Source: Actinomadura barringtoniae
GTDB lineage: Bacteria; Actinomycetota; Actinomycetes; Streptosporangiales; Streptosporangiaceae
DNA length: 64,000 nucleotides
Direction of reading: 5' to 3'
Assembly: GCF_017573505.1 (NCBI RefSeq)
Contig: NZ_JAGEOJ010000007.1
Span: 407,102 to 471,101 of the forward strand
Shown: positions 15,923 to 25,200 of the stretch, piece by piece
Position numbering within the stretch: the stretch's first letter is position 1
Layout of the letters: each line of letters starts with the position of its first letter
The notes under the pieces: generated by a model
Databases searched by the model: none
Told to the model about the DNA's origin: nothing
What the model saw: only the letters and a program-made list of their open reading frames with translations
Made by a program: the position numbers and the translations under genes

Positions 15923-16700
15923 CCAGCAGGGCATGGGCGGGCAGGGCCACGGTCCCCTCGCCCTTCGTATAGCCGCCGACGATGAGGTCGTAGGCGCCCT
16001 TGATCCGCGCCACGGTCTCGTCGTCCTGGCGCCCCACGATCACGCCGTTCGTCCCCACCCTCGACAGGGCGCCGGTCTCCCACCACTCCTCGGGGTCGAC
16101 CAGGTGGTCCCAGGTGATCTCGACGACCTCGGCCTTGAAGCCCGCCCCGGCCACCAGTGCCTGGAACGGCCCCACCTCGCCGTACTCCAGGAAGGGCGTG
16201 TTGGGGATGTCGTCCGGCCAGGCGACCCCCACCTGCTCGATCGCGTCCCGCACGATCGCCAGGGCGCCGCTTCCGGGCATCTTCCAGCACGTCAGGGCGA
16301 GCCGCCCGCCCGGCCGCAGCACCCGCCGCAGTTCCTTGAGCGCCACATCCGGCTCGCCCACGTGGTTGATCACGAAGTTGCCGACGACCGCGTCGAACTC
16401 CTCGTCCTCGAAGGGGACCTCCGGCAGGATCGCCTCCTGCACCTCGATCCCCGCGTTCCGGGTGGCGGTCTCGACCATGTCCGGGTCGGCGTCGACGGCC
16501 GACACCTCGGCTCCCCGCCGCACGGCCGCCAGCGAGACGAACCCCGGGCCCGTCCCCACGTCCAGCATCCGCGTCCCCCGCCCCACGCCGCCCGCGTCCA
16601 GCAACGGATCGATGGTGTACGAGGTCAGCCGCGCGAACCCGCGCTCGTAGGCCGAGGCGCGCCCGGCCCACAGTTCGCGCTCGTATTCGTCGAAGTCCAT
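15906..16700 (-). CDS. SAM-dependent methyltransferase, class I
   Basis: A 264-residue Rossmann methyltransferase with motif I LDVGTGPGFVSLAAVRRGAE, an acidic residue after beta 2 (VDADPDM), the EFDAVVGNFVINHV segment, and the post-I RRVLRPGGRLALTCW. The substrate is unknown. The ATG at 16700 is used; a GTG two codons upstream is possible. Neither has a clear ribosome site, so translation may be leaderless. Its 3' end overlaps that of the hisN-like gene by 17 bp, tail to tail. Confidence 0.87.
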   Translation of the reverse strand: MDFDEYERELWAGRASAYERGFARLTSYTIDPLLDAGGVGRGTRMLDVGTGPGFVSLAAVRRGAEVSAVDADPDMVETATRNAGIEVQEAILPEVPFEDEEFDAVVGNFVINHVGEPDVALKELRRVLRPGGRLALTCWKMPGSGALAIVRDAIEQVGVAWPDDIPNTPFLEYGEVGPFQALVAGAGFKAEVVEITWDHLVDPEEWWETGALSRVGTNGVIVGRQDDETVARIKGAYDLIVGGYTKGEGTVALPAHALLAKGTK

Positions 16701-16861
16701 AGCCACCCAAGAAGAGTAACCCCCTGACTAGGGTCAACCAAAGCCAGAGGGGCCCACCGAACCGGAGACGCCCCTCCGGCCCGATGGGCCCTAGACGACC
16801 GGCCGGACTTCAGCTCCCAGGTGAACGGAACTCCCCTGGCAGGAATCCGACCGGCCGCCGG

Positions 16862-18559
16862 TCAGCGAACGTCAACGTAGTCGCCGACGCTACTGGCGCC
16901 ACGATAGGTGCTGCTGCCCGCATAGGTCGCCAGCCACGTACCGTCCTTGGACGCCTTGAACTTCCACAGGAACCAGCCACTGGCCCCCGTCTTCACCACG
17001 GCCACCCGCGCCCACCTCGCAGAATCCTTCGCCTTGAAGTAGACGTCCACGGTCGCCCCGCTCCCCGGCTTCCACGTGCCGACGAGCCGCTCGAGGCGCC
17101 CCTGGACGGCCAGCGTCCGCCCTTTCCGCACGGGCTCCGGAGAGGCGTTGAACGACGCGATCCGCGTGTAGAAACGCACCTTGACGTAGTCCGCCGGGCT
17201 GACGCTCGGCGCGTCATCGGTATAGGGCGATGCGTTGCCGGACCCCCCGCCGCGGTAGACGGCCCGCCACTGACCGTCCGTGGACGCGGACGCCGACAAC
17301 GTGAACGTGAACCAGCCATGCGGTCCGCTGGTGCTCTGCACCACGTCGCGCCAGGTCTTGCCGTCCGGTGAGAACTGCAGCGCGATGGGAGCACCCGCCA
17401 CGACAGCCTGCGGACCGGTCGCCCCACTGCGGAGCACCTGCCCGCGTGCCGTCATCTTCGAGCCGGCCATGATCGGCTCCGGCCCGGCGTCGAAGCCGTT
17501 GATCACCGTGGTGTACAGCAGATTCCGGCGATCGGTGTTGGCGTAGGCCGCCTCGTAGTCGCCGGCAGGGCCGAAGTTCGCCTGCCACCAGCCCGCCCCA
17601 AGGGCCGCGACCTCGGCGGTGAACCGGCCGTCCGCCCTGGTCTCCACCGTCATCACTCTACGGCTGGTGACCATGCCTGCCATCTGCAGGAAGTTGATCG
17701 CGACCTGAGCGTTGGCGAGGCCCCTCCAGCCGGTGTCGTCCTGCCGTTCCAGGAGGCCGGTCAGGACCACCCGGTCACCCACGCGCTGAGCGGGGGTGTC
17801 ACTCACGGTGATCCGGGTGGCGTACCGAGGCCTGGTGACGCTGATGGTCTTCATGGTCGCCGGGGCGTACGGGCCGGTCGGATCGGAGGTCAGTCGCAGC
17901 TGACCCGTCTCGGTCGTCCGCCACACCAGGGAGAACCGGCCGTCGGCGTCGGTCTGGGCGCTCAGGCCCACGCCACCGTTGTACTCGTAGACGCGCACGC
18001 CGACGAGCGGCTGCGCCTCCCCGCCGGCGTCCAGATGCACCAGCCGGCCGGTGATGGTGACCGTGTCGTGTTCGTCGTCGACCTTGGTCCGGTCCTGCGT
18101 GACCTCCGCCAACTGGGTGGGGAGGCGCTTGCGGACGAGGCCGGAGCGGCCCTCGTGCTGGTCGCCGCCCTCGTCCCAGGCCGTGACCACGATCTCGTAG
18201 TCGCCGACCGGTGGATCCCAGAGCTCGTCGGTCGTGTAGACCGCCCTCCGGTCGTCGACCGAGCGAGCGGTCAGCTTGTCGCTGGTCGAGACCAGGTCGT
18301 TCGTGCCCGCCTTGTAGAGGCGAGCCTGGACGCGCTTGATCGGCAGATCATGGGTGACGCTCGCCTTCGCTCCGAACGGGCGCTCGTAGTAACTCATGAA
18401 GTTGCCGTTGGCGGTGACCGCCGTGACCTGGACGACCTGCAGATCGGCGGCGGGGCCCGCCAGCGCTCGTCCCGGTTGCAGCACGGCCAGCACCACGACG
18501 AGCGAGGCCAGGGCCGCCAGAAATCTACGCAAAGCACTCCTCCGCGTGTTGATCAGCAC
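16862..18559 (-). CDS. Large secreted beta-sandwich protein
   Basis: A 565-residue exported protein: signal peptide of about 35 residues (FLAALASLVVVLAVLQPGRA), then at least four Ig/Big-like beta domains. Repeated wording such as VTITGRLVHLDAGGEAQPLV, VVLTGLLERQD, MTARGQVLR and LAVQGRLERL marks successive domains, and each ends with an aromatic WxATYAGSSTY-like strand. No enzyme motif or anchor is visible. It is probably a cell-surface or matrix protein. The start is GTG 18559. It lies 83 bp downstream of pheA on the same strand. Confidence 0.78.
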   Translation of the reverse strand: MLINTRRSALRRFLAALASLVVVLAVLQPGRALAGPAADLQVVQVTAVTANGNFMSYYERPFGAKASVTHDLPIKRVQARLYKAGTNDLVSTSDKLTARSVDDRRAVYTTDELWDPPVGDYEIVVTAWDEGGDQHEGRSGLVRKRLPTQLAEVTQDRTKVDDEHDTVTITGRLVHLDAGGEAQPLVGVRVYEYNGGVGLSAQTDADGRFSLVWRTTETGQLRLTSDPTGPYAPATMKTISVTRPRYATRITVSDTPAQRVGDRVVLTGLLERQDDTGWRGLANAQVAINFLQMAGMVTSRRVMTVETRADGRFTAEVAALGAGWWQANFGPAGDYEAAYANTDRRNLLYTTVINGFDAGPEPIMAGSKMTARGQVLRSGATGPQAVVAGAPIALQFSPDGKTWRDVVQSTSGPHGWFTFTLSASASTDGQWRAVYRGGGSGNASPYTDDAPSVSPADYVKVRFYTRIASFNASPEPVRKGRTLAVQGRLERLVGTWKPGSGATVDVYFKAKDSARWARVAVVKTGASGWFLWKFKASKDGTWLATYAGSSTYRGASSVGDYVDVR

Positions 18560-18642
18560 GAAGGAGACGGTTGGGCGTGAAGGGCGGTTGTCCGCAGAAC
18601 AGGAAACAAAGGTTGCGGTTTGATCAACCGTTTGTCAGGGGG

Positions 18643-19560
18643 TCAGGCGTGGCCGGAGCGGATGGAGGTGAGCCAGGCGGCGGCCTCGGTGAAGTCGGTG
18701 TCGTGGGTGCCGCGGCGGATCTCGGGGCGGACCTGGTCGGCCCGGGCGTAGGAGCCCAGGTAGCGGACGTCGGCGACGACGCGGCGGAGGCCCATGAGGG
18801 CCTCGCCGACGCGGGCGTCCTGGACGTGGCCCTCGAAGTCCATCCAGAAGAGGTAGGAGCCCAGGCCGGCGCCGGTGGGGCGGGACTGGATGAGGGTCAG
18901 GTTGATGCCGCGCATGGAGAACTCGTTGAGGATCTCCAGGAGGGCGCCCGGGTGGTCCTCGCCGATGAAGGCGACCACGGTGGTGCGGTCCATGCCGGTC
19001 GGGGGAGGCGGGGCGCAGGGGCGGCGGAGCTCGATGAAGCGGGTGACGGCGTCGGCGACGTCGTGGATGTCCTCGGCGAGGACGTCCAGGCCGTAGCGGG
19101 CCGCGGCGAACGAGCCGGCGAGGGCGGCGTCGTAGTGGCCGTCGGCGACGTGCTGGGCGGCCTCGGCGTTGGAGGTCGCGGCGCGCCACTCGGCGTCGGG
19201 GACGTGCTCGGCGAGCCAGCGGCGGCACTGGGGCTGCGCGATCGGGTGCGAGGAGACCGTCTTGATGTCGCCGAAGCTCGTTCCGGGGCGGACCAGGAGA
19301 GCGAACGAGACGGGGATGTGGATCTCGGCGACGATCTGGAGCTGGTCGCCGGTCGCCAGCTCGTCGAGGGTGGTCGGGACCGAGCCCTCGACGGAGTTCT
19401 CCAGGGCCACGACGGCGCCGTCGACCTTGTCGCTGCGCAGGGCGTCCAGGACCGCGGGAACGGTCGAGAGGGGCACGTGCTCGGCCTCGGCGGCGCCCGG
19501 GATGGTGCGGAGCGCGGCCTCGGTGAACGTGCCCTGCGGTCCCAGGTAGGCGTATCGCAT
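18643..19560 (-). CDS. pheA: Prephenate dehydratase
   Basis: A 305-residue enzyme converting prephenate to phenylpyruvate in phenylalanine synthesis. The catalytic domain opens MRYAYLGPQGTFTEAAL and carries the VTRFIEL (TRF) motif. The C-terminal ACT domain has GALLEILNEFSMRGINLTLI and QSRP in place of the usual ESRP Phe-binding motif. That substitution could alter feedback inhibition (inference). It is the third gene in a row after GT87 and DUF4446, separated from the latter by 66 bp. Confidence 0.95.
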   Translation of the reverse strand: MRYAYLGPQGTFTEAALRTIPGAAEAEHVPLSTVPAVLDALRSDKVDGAVVALENSVEGSVPTTLDELATGDQLQIVAEIHIPVSFALLVRPGTSFGDIKTVSSHPIAQPQCRRWLAEHVPDAEWRAATSNAEAAQHVADGHYDAALAGSFAAARYGLDVLAEDIHDVADAVTRFIELRRPCAPPPPTGMDRTTVVAFIGEDHPGALLEILNEFSMRGINLTLIQSRPTGAGLGSYLFWMDFEGHVQDARVGEALMGLRRVVADVRYLGSYARADQVRPEIRRGTHDTDFTEAAAWLTSIRSGHA

Positions 19561-19626
19561 GAAAGGTCTACTCCGTGAGCACGGCGGGTTGTGAGGAACG
19601 AGTGTACGTGCCGTGCCGGTGGGAGA

Positions 19627-20073
19627 TCAGGCGCGGGCCGAGGAGGCGCCGAAGTCGGGCAGCGGGTCGTCCATCGTGACGACCGGGCCCTTGCCGAGAC
19701 GCGCGGCCCGCAGGGCTTGGTTCTCCTCGGGGGACAGCGTCTCGAGGGCGTGCCCGTCCCGGACGACCTTGGCGTACGTGCGGGTCTCGGTGCGCCCGTT
19801 GATCGAGCTCACGACGACACCGTCGCCCGTCGCGTTGATCAGGGCGAGCGAGAACGATCGGTGGCCCGACATCTCCTTCAGCGCGTCGTAGTGCACGATG
19901 GCGAGATCACGGAGCGCCTGATTGTCGACGGCCCCGCTGGCGACCTGAAGTTGCCGCCGGAGCACTTCCGCGCACTCCTCGACGACCTGGTTCACCCTGT
20001 TGTGGGCCACCACCGCGATGGACAGTCCGGCCACCCCGGCAACCAAACCGGCGACGGCCACCGCTACCAGCAT
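19627..20073 (-). CDS. DUF4446 family membrane-anchored protein
   Basis: A 148-residue protein with one N-terminal membrane helix (VAVAGLVAGVAGLSIAVVAH) and a cytoplasmic domain with the family sequence VHYDALKEMSGHRSFSLALI and RTETRTYAKVVRDG. DUF4446 is widespread in Gram-positive bacteria without known function. The ATG at 20073 forms a TGATG overlap with the stop of the upstream GT87 gene, so translation is coupled. A GTG one codon earlier is also possible. Confidence 0.88.
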   Translation of the reverse strand: MLVAVAVAGLVAGVAGLSIAVVAHNRVNQVVEECAEVLRRQLQVASGAVDNQALRDLAIVHYDALKEMSGHRSFSLALINATGDGVVVSSINGRTETRTYAKVVRDGHALETLSPEENQALRAARLGKGPVVTMDDPLPDFGASSARA

Positions 20074-21470
20074 CACGGGGCGAGCGTACCGACCCGGGGC
20101 TCACTCGGAGAAGGATCCGGCCGATCCGGGCCGCTCACCAGCCTGTCCACCAGCCATCTTCCCAGTACGATGATCAAGATCACAGCGGCGAGGCCGAAGG
20201 CGTCCTGGATGATCCGGCCGAAGAAACGCGTGATGAGAAGGTGGTTGCGGCCCGACATCGCGGCACCCCACCAGGGCAGCGGGAAGAGGAAGTAGACCCA
20301 GAGCGCGGCGGCGATCAGACATCTTCGCGTGTCCCGTCCGTCACCGGCCAAAGCCCCGAGAACCGCGATCATCCAAACGAGGTGGTGCATCCAGCCCACC
20401 GGGGACAGCAGGACCGACAGCAGGCCGGTGATCGCGATGGCGGCGAGCAGGGCGCTGTAGGCGGCCGGTCCGGCGGCGCGGTCGGCGGGCGGCAGGAGGT
20501 CGGTGCCGTTGAACGGGCCGAACGGTCCTGGCCCGGCGAGGCGGTCGGCGACCATGGAGGCGCGGCGGGCGTACCGGAAGCCGATGTAGGCGACCGCGAG
20601 CGCCAGCACGAGCCACAGCAGGGAACGGACCGGTCCCTCGGGGATCAGCCTGGACACCATGCCGTTGACCGCCTGGTTGGTGGTGGCGGTGATCGATCCG
20701 GTCCGGTCGCCGCCCTCCAGGAGTGCGCCGAACCAGTAGTCCTTGGAGTCGGCGGGCAGCAGCGCGAACGTGCCGAGGGTGGCCGCGGCGGCGGTCAGCA
20801 CGGCGTTCTTCAGCGCGTCGCGGCGGCCGGTGATGAGGAAGTAGATGAGGAAGACGCCCGGCACGAGCTTGATCGCGATGGCGAGGCCGACCAGCATGCC
20901 GCGCGGCCAGCGGGCCGTCCGGGCGGCGCAGTCGGCCAGGCAGAGCGCCATCAGGAAGAACCCGACCTGCCCGAACCGCATCTGGTCGAAGCTCGGCCAC
21001 ATCCATCCGGCCGCGCCGACCAGCGCGCCGGCGGCGACCGGCGCCCAGCGGCCGGCGCGGGCGATGAGGTCGCGGAACGCGTAGCAGACGATGATCGCCA
21101 GCGCCGCGTACATCAGAACGGTCCACGCCCACTGGTCGCCCTGCCAGGACATCCAGGTGAACGGGACGGCCAGGATCGCGGCGAACGGCGGGTAGGTGAA
21201 CGGCAGCAGCTGCGGCGGCTGGGTGAGGACGTCGTAGAGGGGCGCGCCGCGGCGGACCGCGTTCCCGCCGTCCAGGTAGACCTCGAGGTCGACGAGCCGC
21301 TGGTCGGGCGGGTTCGTCAGCCAGTGCGCGACGATCGGCGCGATCACCGCGACCGCGACGGCGATCCCGGCCGCCAGGATCAGCAGATCCTGCGGGCTCC
21401 GGGGCCTCCCCCACCGCCGAGCGGGCCGCGATCCCTTGATCGCCTCGCGGCCGTCGTTGCCTGCACGCAT
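20073..21470 (-). CDS. GT87 (DUF2029) polyprenyl-phosphate-mannose-dependent mannosyltransferase
   Basis: A 465-residue polytopic GT-C enzyme with about 10-12 membrane helices. The first extracytoplasmic loop has the family signature LVDLEVYLDGGNAVRRGAPL and YPPFAAILAVPF; Asp/Glu residues there act as catalytic base. Later GQVGFFLMALCLAD and GLAIAIKLVPGVFLIYFLIT fit GT87, the family of PimE-like alpha-1,2-mannosyltransferases acting on phosphatidylinositol mannosides. The exact acceptor is unknown. The ATG at 21470 is taken over a longer non-protein-like frame. The divergent gene starts 39 bp away, leaving very compact promoters. Confidence 0.87.
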   Translation of the reverse strand: MRAGNDGREAIKGSRPARRWGRPRSPQDLLILAAGIAVAVAVIAPIVAHWLTNPPDQRLVDLEVYLDGGNAVRRGAPLYDVLTQPPQLLPFTYPPFAAILAVPFTWMSWQGDQWAWTVLMYAALAIIVCYAFRDLIARAGRWAPVAAGALVGAAGWMWPSFDQMRFGQVGFFLMALCLADCAARTARWPRGMLVGLAIAIKLVPGVFLIYFLITGRRDALKNAVLTAAAATLGTFALLPADSKDYWFGALLEGGDRTGSITATTNQAVNGMVSRLIPEGPVRSLLWLVLALAVAYIGFRYARRASMVADRLAGPGPFGPFNGTDLLPPADRAAGPAAYSALLAAIAITGLLSVLLSPVGWMHHLVWMIAVLGALAGDGRDTRRCLIAAALWVYFLFPLPWWGAAMSGRNHLLITRFFGRIIQDAFGLAAVILIIVLGRWLVDRLVSGPDRPDPSPSEPRVGTLAP

Positions 21471-21509
21471 GTTCCCATCCTGGCGTAAGCCGCCCACTAA
21501 CCTTGACGC

Positions 21510-23798
21510 ATGGGGCAACGGGGGCTGGTATCGGGCACTCCGGCGCGCACGCACGGGGCCGTCTTGATCAAGACGGTGGTCGGCGTCGCCGCGCTGGGCG
21601 TGCTCAGCTTGTTGATCTCGCTGCGTCCCGCCGCGGCCCACGCCGACCGGGTCCCGGCCGCCACGGCCGCGTCCACAGCCGCAGCCGCGCCCGCGCCCGC
21701 GCCCACGGTGGTCATCGGGATTCCGGGGCTGATGTGGAGCGACCTCGGCGAGCACCGGACACCGACGCTGTGGCGGCTGACCGGTGAGGGCGGCGCGGGC
21801 GGGCTCAGTGTCCGTACGACGCGCCCCAGCACCTGCCCGATGGACGGCTGGCTGACGCTGTCGGCGGGCCAGCGGGCCCGGATGGCGAACGGGAACTGCG
21901 GACTACCCTCGGCCCCCGTTCTGCCTGGTCAGCCCGTTTCCGGTGGGGTCGCGCCCCCCGAGGGCGGCGCCGTCGCCCCCGGCTGGCAGATGATCAAGAA
22001 CGACAACGCCCACACCTCGTACCACGCGCAGGTGGGCCTGCTCGGCGACGCCGTCCACAAGGCCCGGATGTGCACCACGGCGGTCGGGCCGGGCGCGGTC
22101 TTCGGGCTCGCGGACGGCTCCGGCAAGGTCGATCACTACGTCGCCTCTCCGGACAAGGCCACGGCGGCCGACTGGACGCGCTGCGGGCTCACCGCGGTCG
22201 AGATCGACGGCCTCTTCCGCACGTTCGTCAGCGCGGGCGTCGACCCCAAGGGCGACCAGGTCCCGGTCCCGCGCAAGAAGCGGCTGGCGGCGGCGGCCGC
22301 GGCGGACCAGCAGGTCGCCAAGGTCCTGGCCGGGCTGCCCTCGAACGCCGTCGTCCTCATCGCGGGCCTCTCCGACGTCAAGCCCCAGGCCCACCTCCGC
22401 GTCGCGATCGCCAAGGGAACCCCGTTCAAGCCGGGCTACCTGACCTCCAGCGCCACCCGCCAGGACGGGCTGGTCACCCTCACCGACCTGACCGCGACCG
22501 CGCTGCAGCTGCTGAACCTCCCGCAGCCCGAGCAGGCCGTCGGCTCACCGTGGGACGCCAAGGCCAGTGACGCGAGCACCGCGGACAAGGTCGAGACGCT
22601 CCGCGAGCAGGACGTCGCCGCGCAGGCGGTCCGCCGCGTCCAGGGGTCGTTCTTCCTGGTCCTGGGCAGCACGCAGCTCGTCCTGTACGGGATCGCGGCG
22701 CTGGCACTGCGGCGGCGCTGGAAGGGCCAGGGCACCCGCCTGCGGATCCTGAACGGCACGCGTTTCGTCGCTCTGTTCTGGGGCGCGATCCCGTGCGCGT
22801 CGTTCCTCGCCGGGCTGGTGCCCTGGTGGCAGGTCCCGCATCCCATCCCGGTCCTGATCGTCACGGTCCTGGGCTTCGGCGCGCTGATCGCCTCGGTCTC
22901 GCTCGCCGGTCCCTGGCGGGGATCGGTGACCACGCCCGGCCTGGTGATCGCCGCCATCACGGCGACCGTGCTCGCGCTGGACGTGATGACCGGCTCGAAC
23001 CTGCAGATCAACACGCTGCTGGGCTACACGGCGATCGTCGCGGGCCGCTTCTACGGCTTCGGCAATCAGGCGTTCGCGCTGTTCGCGGTGGCGGCGATCC
23101 TGACGGCGGCCTGGCTGGCCGAATACCCGCTGCGGCAGGGCCGTAAGGACCTCGCCATCGCGCTCGTCGCCGTGATCGGCGTGGCCGCGGTCGCGATCGA
23201 CGGCCTGCCCGCCTGGGGCGCCGACTTCGGCGGCGTGCTGGCCCTGGTACCGACGTTCGCCATGCTCGGCCTGATGATCTCCGGTCGCCGGGTGTCGCTG
23301 GTCAAGGTCGGGCTGTTCGGCCTGGCCGGCGTGGTGCTGGTGCTGGCGATCTCGTACTGGAACGCGCGGAGCGCCCACCCGACGCACCTCGGCCGGTTCT
23401 GGCAGGACCTGGTGAACGGGGACGCCTGGGGCACCGTCACCCGCAAGTTCGACTCGATGATCGGCAGCCTCGGGTTCTGGCCGTTCACGGTGCCGCTGGC
23501 GGGCGCGATCATCTTCCTCTACTTCGTGCTGATGCGGCCGACGCGCTGGCGGGCCTCGCTGCTGGACCGGGCGTACGCGCACAGCGACACGACGCGGCCC
23601 GCGCTGGTCTGCTCCCTCACCGTCGGAATCATCGGCACGCTGGTGAACGACTCGGGCGTGGTGATCCTCGCGGTCGCGTTCAGCCTCGCGATCCCGCTGG
23701 TGCTCGCGGCGACCGTCCGGGCGCTGGAGCTGGACGCTCCGGGCGGCGGCACGCCAGGATCAGCGCGACCAGAACCCCGGTCAGCGCCAACGGGATGA
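21510..23798 (+). CDS. Large polytopic membrane protein with exported N-terminal domain
   Basis: A 762-residue protein. After an N-terminal helix (VVGVAALGVLSLLISLRPAA), residues about 65-375 form a soluble, probably extracytoplasmic domain resembling an alkaline-phosphatase-fold (IGIPGLMWSDLGEHRTPTLW, ending in LTDLTATALQLLNL). About ten membrane helices follow (residues 385-740). I do not recognise a named function; the context of mannosyltransferases suggests cell-envelope glycan assembly. The 3' end overlaps the convergent mannosyltransferase gene by 119 bp. Confidence 0.82.
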   Translation: MGQRGLVSGTPARTHGAVLIKTVVGVAALGVLSLLISLRPAAAHADRVPAATAASTAAAAPAPAPTVVIGIPGLMWSDLGEHRTPTLWRLTGEGGAGGLSVRTTRPSTCPMDGWLTLSAGQRARMANGNCGLPSAPVLPGQPVSGGVAPPEGGAVAPGWQMIKNDNAHTSYHAQVGLLGDAVHKARMCTTAVGPGAVFGLADGSGKVDHYVASPDKATAADWTRCGLTAVEIDGLFRTFVSAGVDPKGDQVPVPRKKRLAAAAAADQQVAKVLAGLPSNAVVLIAGLSDVKPQAHLRVAIAKGTPFKPGYLTSSATRQDGLVTLTDLTATALQLLNLPQPEQAVGSPWDAKASDASTADKVETLREQDVAAQAVRRVQGSFFLVLGSTQLVLYGIAALALRRRWKGQGTRLRILNGTRFVALFWGAIPCASFLAGLVPWWQVPHPIPVLIVTVLGFGALIASVSLAGPWRGSVTTPGLVIAAITATVLALDVMTGSNLQINTLLGYTAIVAGRFYGFGNQAFALFAVAAILTAAWLAEYPLRQGRKDLAIALVAVIGVAAVAIDGLPAWGADFGGVLALVPTFAMLGLMISGRRVSLVKVGLFGLAGVVLVLAISYWNARSAHPTHLGRFWQDLVNGDAWGTVTRKFDSMIGSLGFWPFTVPLAGAIIFLYFVLMRPTRWRASLLDRAYAHSDTTRPALVCSLTVGIIGTLVNDSGVVILAVAFSLAIPLVLAATVRALELDAPGGGTPGSARPEPRSAPTG

Positions 23799-25200
23799 CC
23801 ACCGGCCGGACCGCGGTGAACAGCCAGGACAGCCCGTCCGGCAGCCGGATCAGCTTGGGATCGCGGGCGGGCAGGTAGGCCAGGCTGAGCGCCCCGGTGT
23901 GCGCGAGCAGGATCGCGTCGAAGCGCGACCAGGGGAGCAGCGCGATCACCGCCCAGCCGAACCCGTCGTACCAGGGCAGCTCGTACGGCGCCGCGAACAG
24001 CCAGGCGATCACCAGCGCGGCGGCGATCCGGCGGCTCTGCCCGGCGGGCTCGTCCCGTTCACCGGGCAGGGCGCGGGCCAGCAGCACGACCAGCACGACC
24101 ATCAGCGCCAGCCAGCCGATCTTGATGATGGTGCGCTGCCCGCCGCGGCCGAGCAGGGTGTCGACCAGATGCCAGGGCGTGGCGAACGAGACCATGTTGC
24201 TGGCGTTCCGCACCTGGTCGAACGCGTGCGAACCGGCGGCGGTGAACGCGATCAACGCGACCAGCCCGGCGCCGCCGAACAGCGCGACCAGCCCCCACCA
24301 GGCGCGACGATCCCGTTCGGAGAACGCGCGCCGCGGCAGGACCCAGGCCGGTCCGCCTCCGACCAGCGCGGCCGGAAGCTTGATCGCCACGCCCGCGCCG
24401 ACCAGTGCGCCCGTCGCCAGCGTTCGCCACAGGCCCGCGCGTTTCGCCGCCGAGAAGAGAGCGACCGAGGCGACCATCGGCGCGATCGCGAGCACGTCGT
24501 TGTGCGCGCCCGCGACCAGGTGGAACAGCAGCAGCGGGTTGCACGTCCACAGCAGCACGCCGCGCAGCCGCCCGGGCTCGCCGCCCGCGCTCCGGTAGAG
24601 CACCAGCGCCGTGATCACGAACGCCAGCGCGTTGGTGACCGACAGCACGAAGACGGTGAGCCGCATCGACTCGCCGCCGATCCACGAGGCGAACGCCTCC
24701 TGCGCGGTGGCGATCGGCCCGTACACCGACGGCGTGGTCCGCCACTCCTCGACCGCGCCGATCACCGGGTCGCCGGGCACGTCCACCGAGCGCGTGACGT
24801 ACGGGTCGTGGCCGGTGACCGCCATCCGCCCGTACGCCGCGTAGTTGAGATGGTCACCGGAGCCGATCGGCGGCATGAACGAGAACGCCGCCGTGACCAG
24901 CAATCCGGCGATGAGCAGCGGGAACGGCCGAGGCCGCCAGCCCCGCCGTACGGCCGGCATGCACAGCCCGAGCCCGGCCACCCCGGCCAGGATCCCTGCC
25001 GCGACAAGGCCGATCACCAGGTACGGGGAGGGATGGACGGTCAGAGAGTAGGGAGGCTGACCGGACTTTCCGGGGAGAGCGGGCTGCATCGCCGACGGGC
25101 CGAGCAACGCCGTGACCAGGAAACACGCGACGCTGCCCCCGACGAGGCCGAGTCCCGCACCTCCCAGCCGCCGGCCGCCGGCCGCGTCGGCAGAGGTCAC
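23680..25200 (-). CDS. Polyprenol-phosphate-mannose-dependent alpha-1,6-mannosyltransferase (MptA/B-like)
   Basis: A 506-residue GT-C protein with about 12 membrane helices. The signature loop PPIGSGDHLNYAAYGRMAV, then TGHDPYVTRSVDVPGDPVIG, is characteristic of MptB/MptA-type enzymes that build the lipomannan backbone outside the membrane. LVAGAHNDVLAIAPM is also typical. The start is GTG 25200, overlapping the stop of the upstream GT2 gene (GTGA), so the two are coupled. Its last 119 bp are antisense to the convergent membrane-protein gene. Confidence 0.87.
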   Translation of the reverse strand: MTSADAAGGRRLGGAGLGLVGGSVACFLVTALLGPSAMQPALPGKSGQPPYSLTVHPSPYLVIGLVAAGILAGVAGLGLCMPAVRRGWRPRPFPLLIAGLLVTAAFSFMPPIGSGDHLNYAAYGRMAVTGHDPYVTRSVDVPGDPVIGAVEEWRTTPSVYGPIATAQEAFASWIGGESMRLTVFVLSVTNALAFVITALVLYRSAGGEPGRLRGVLLWTCNPLLLFHLVAGAHNDVLAIAPMVASVALFSAAKRAGLWRTLATGALVGAGVAIKLPAALVGGGPAWVLPRRAFSERDRRAWWGLVALFGGAGLVALIAFTAAGSHAFDQVRNASNMVSFATPWHLVDTLLGRGGQRTIIKIGWLALMVVLVVLLARALPGERDEPAGQSRRIAAALVIAWLFAAPYELPWYDGFGWAVIALLPWSRFDAILLAHTGALSLAYLPARDPKLIRLPDGLSWLFTAVRPVVIPLALTGVLVALILACRRPERPAPAPGRSPRAPAGSRG

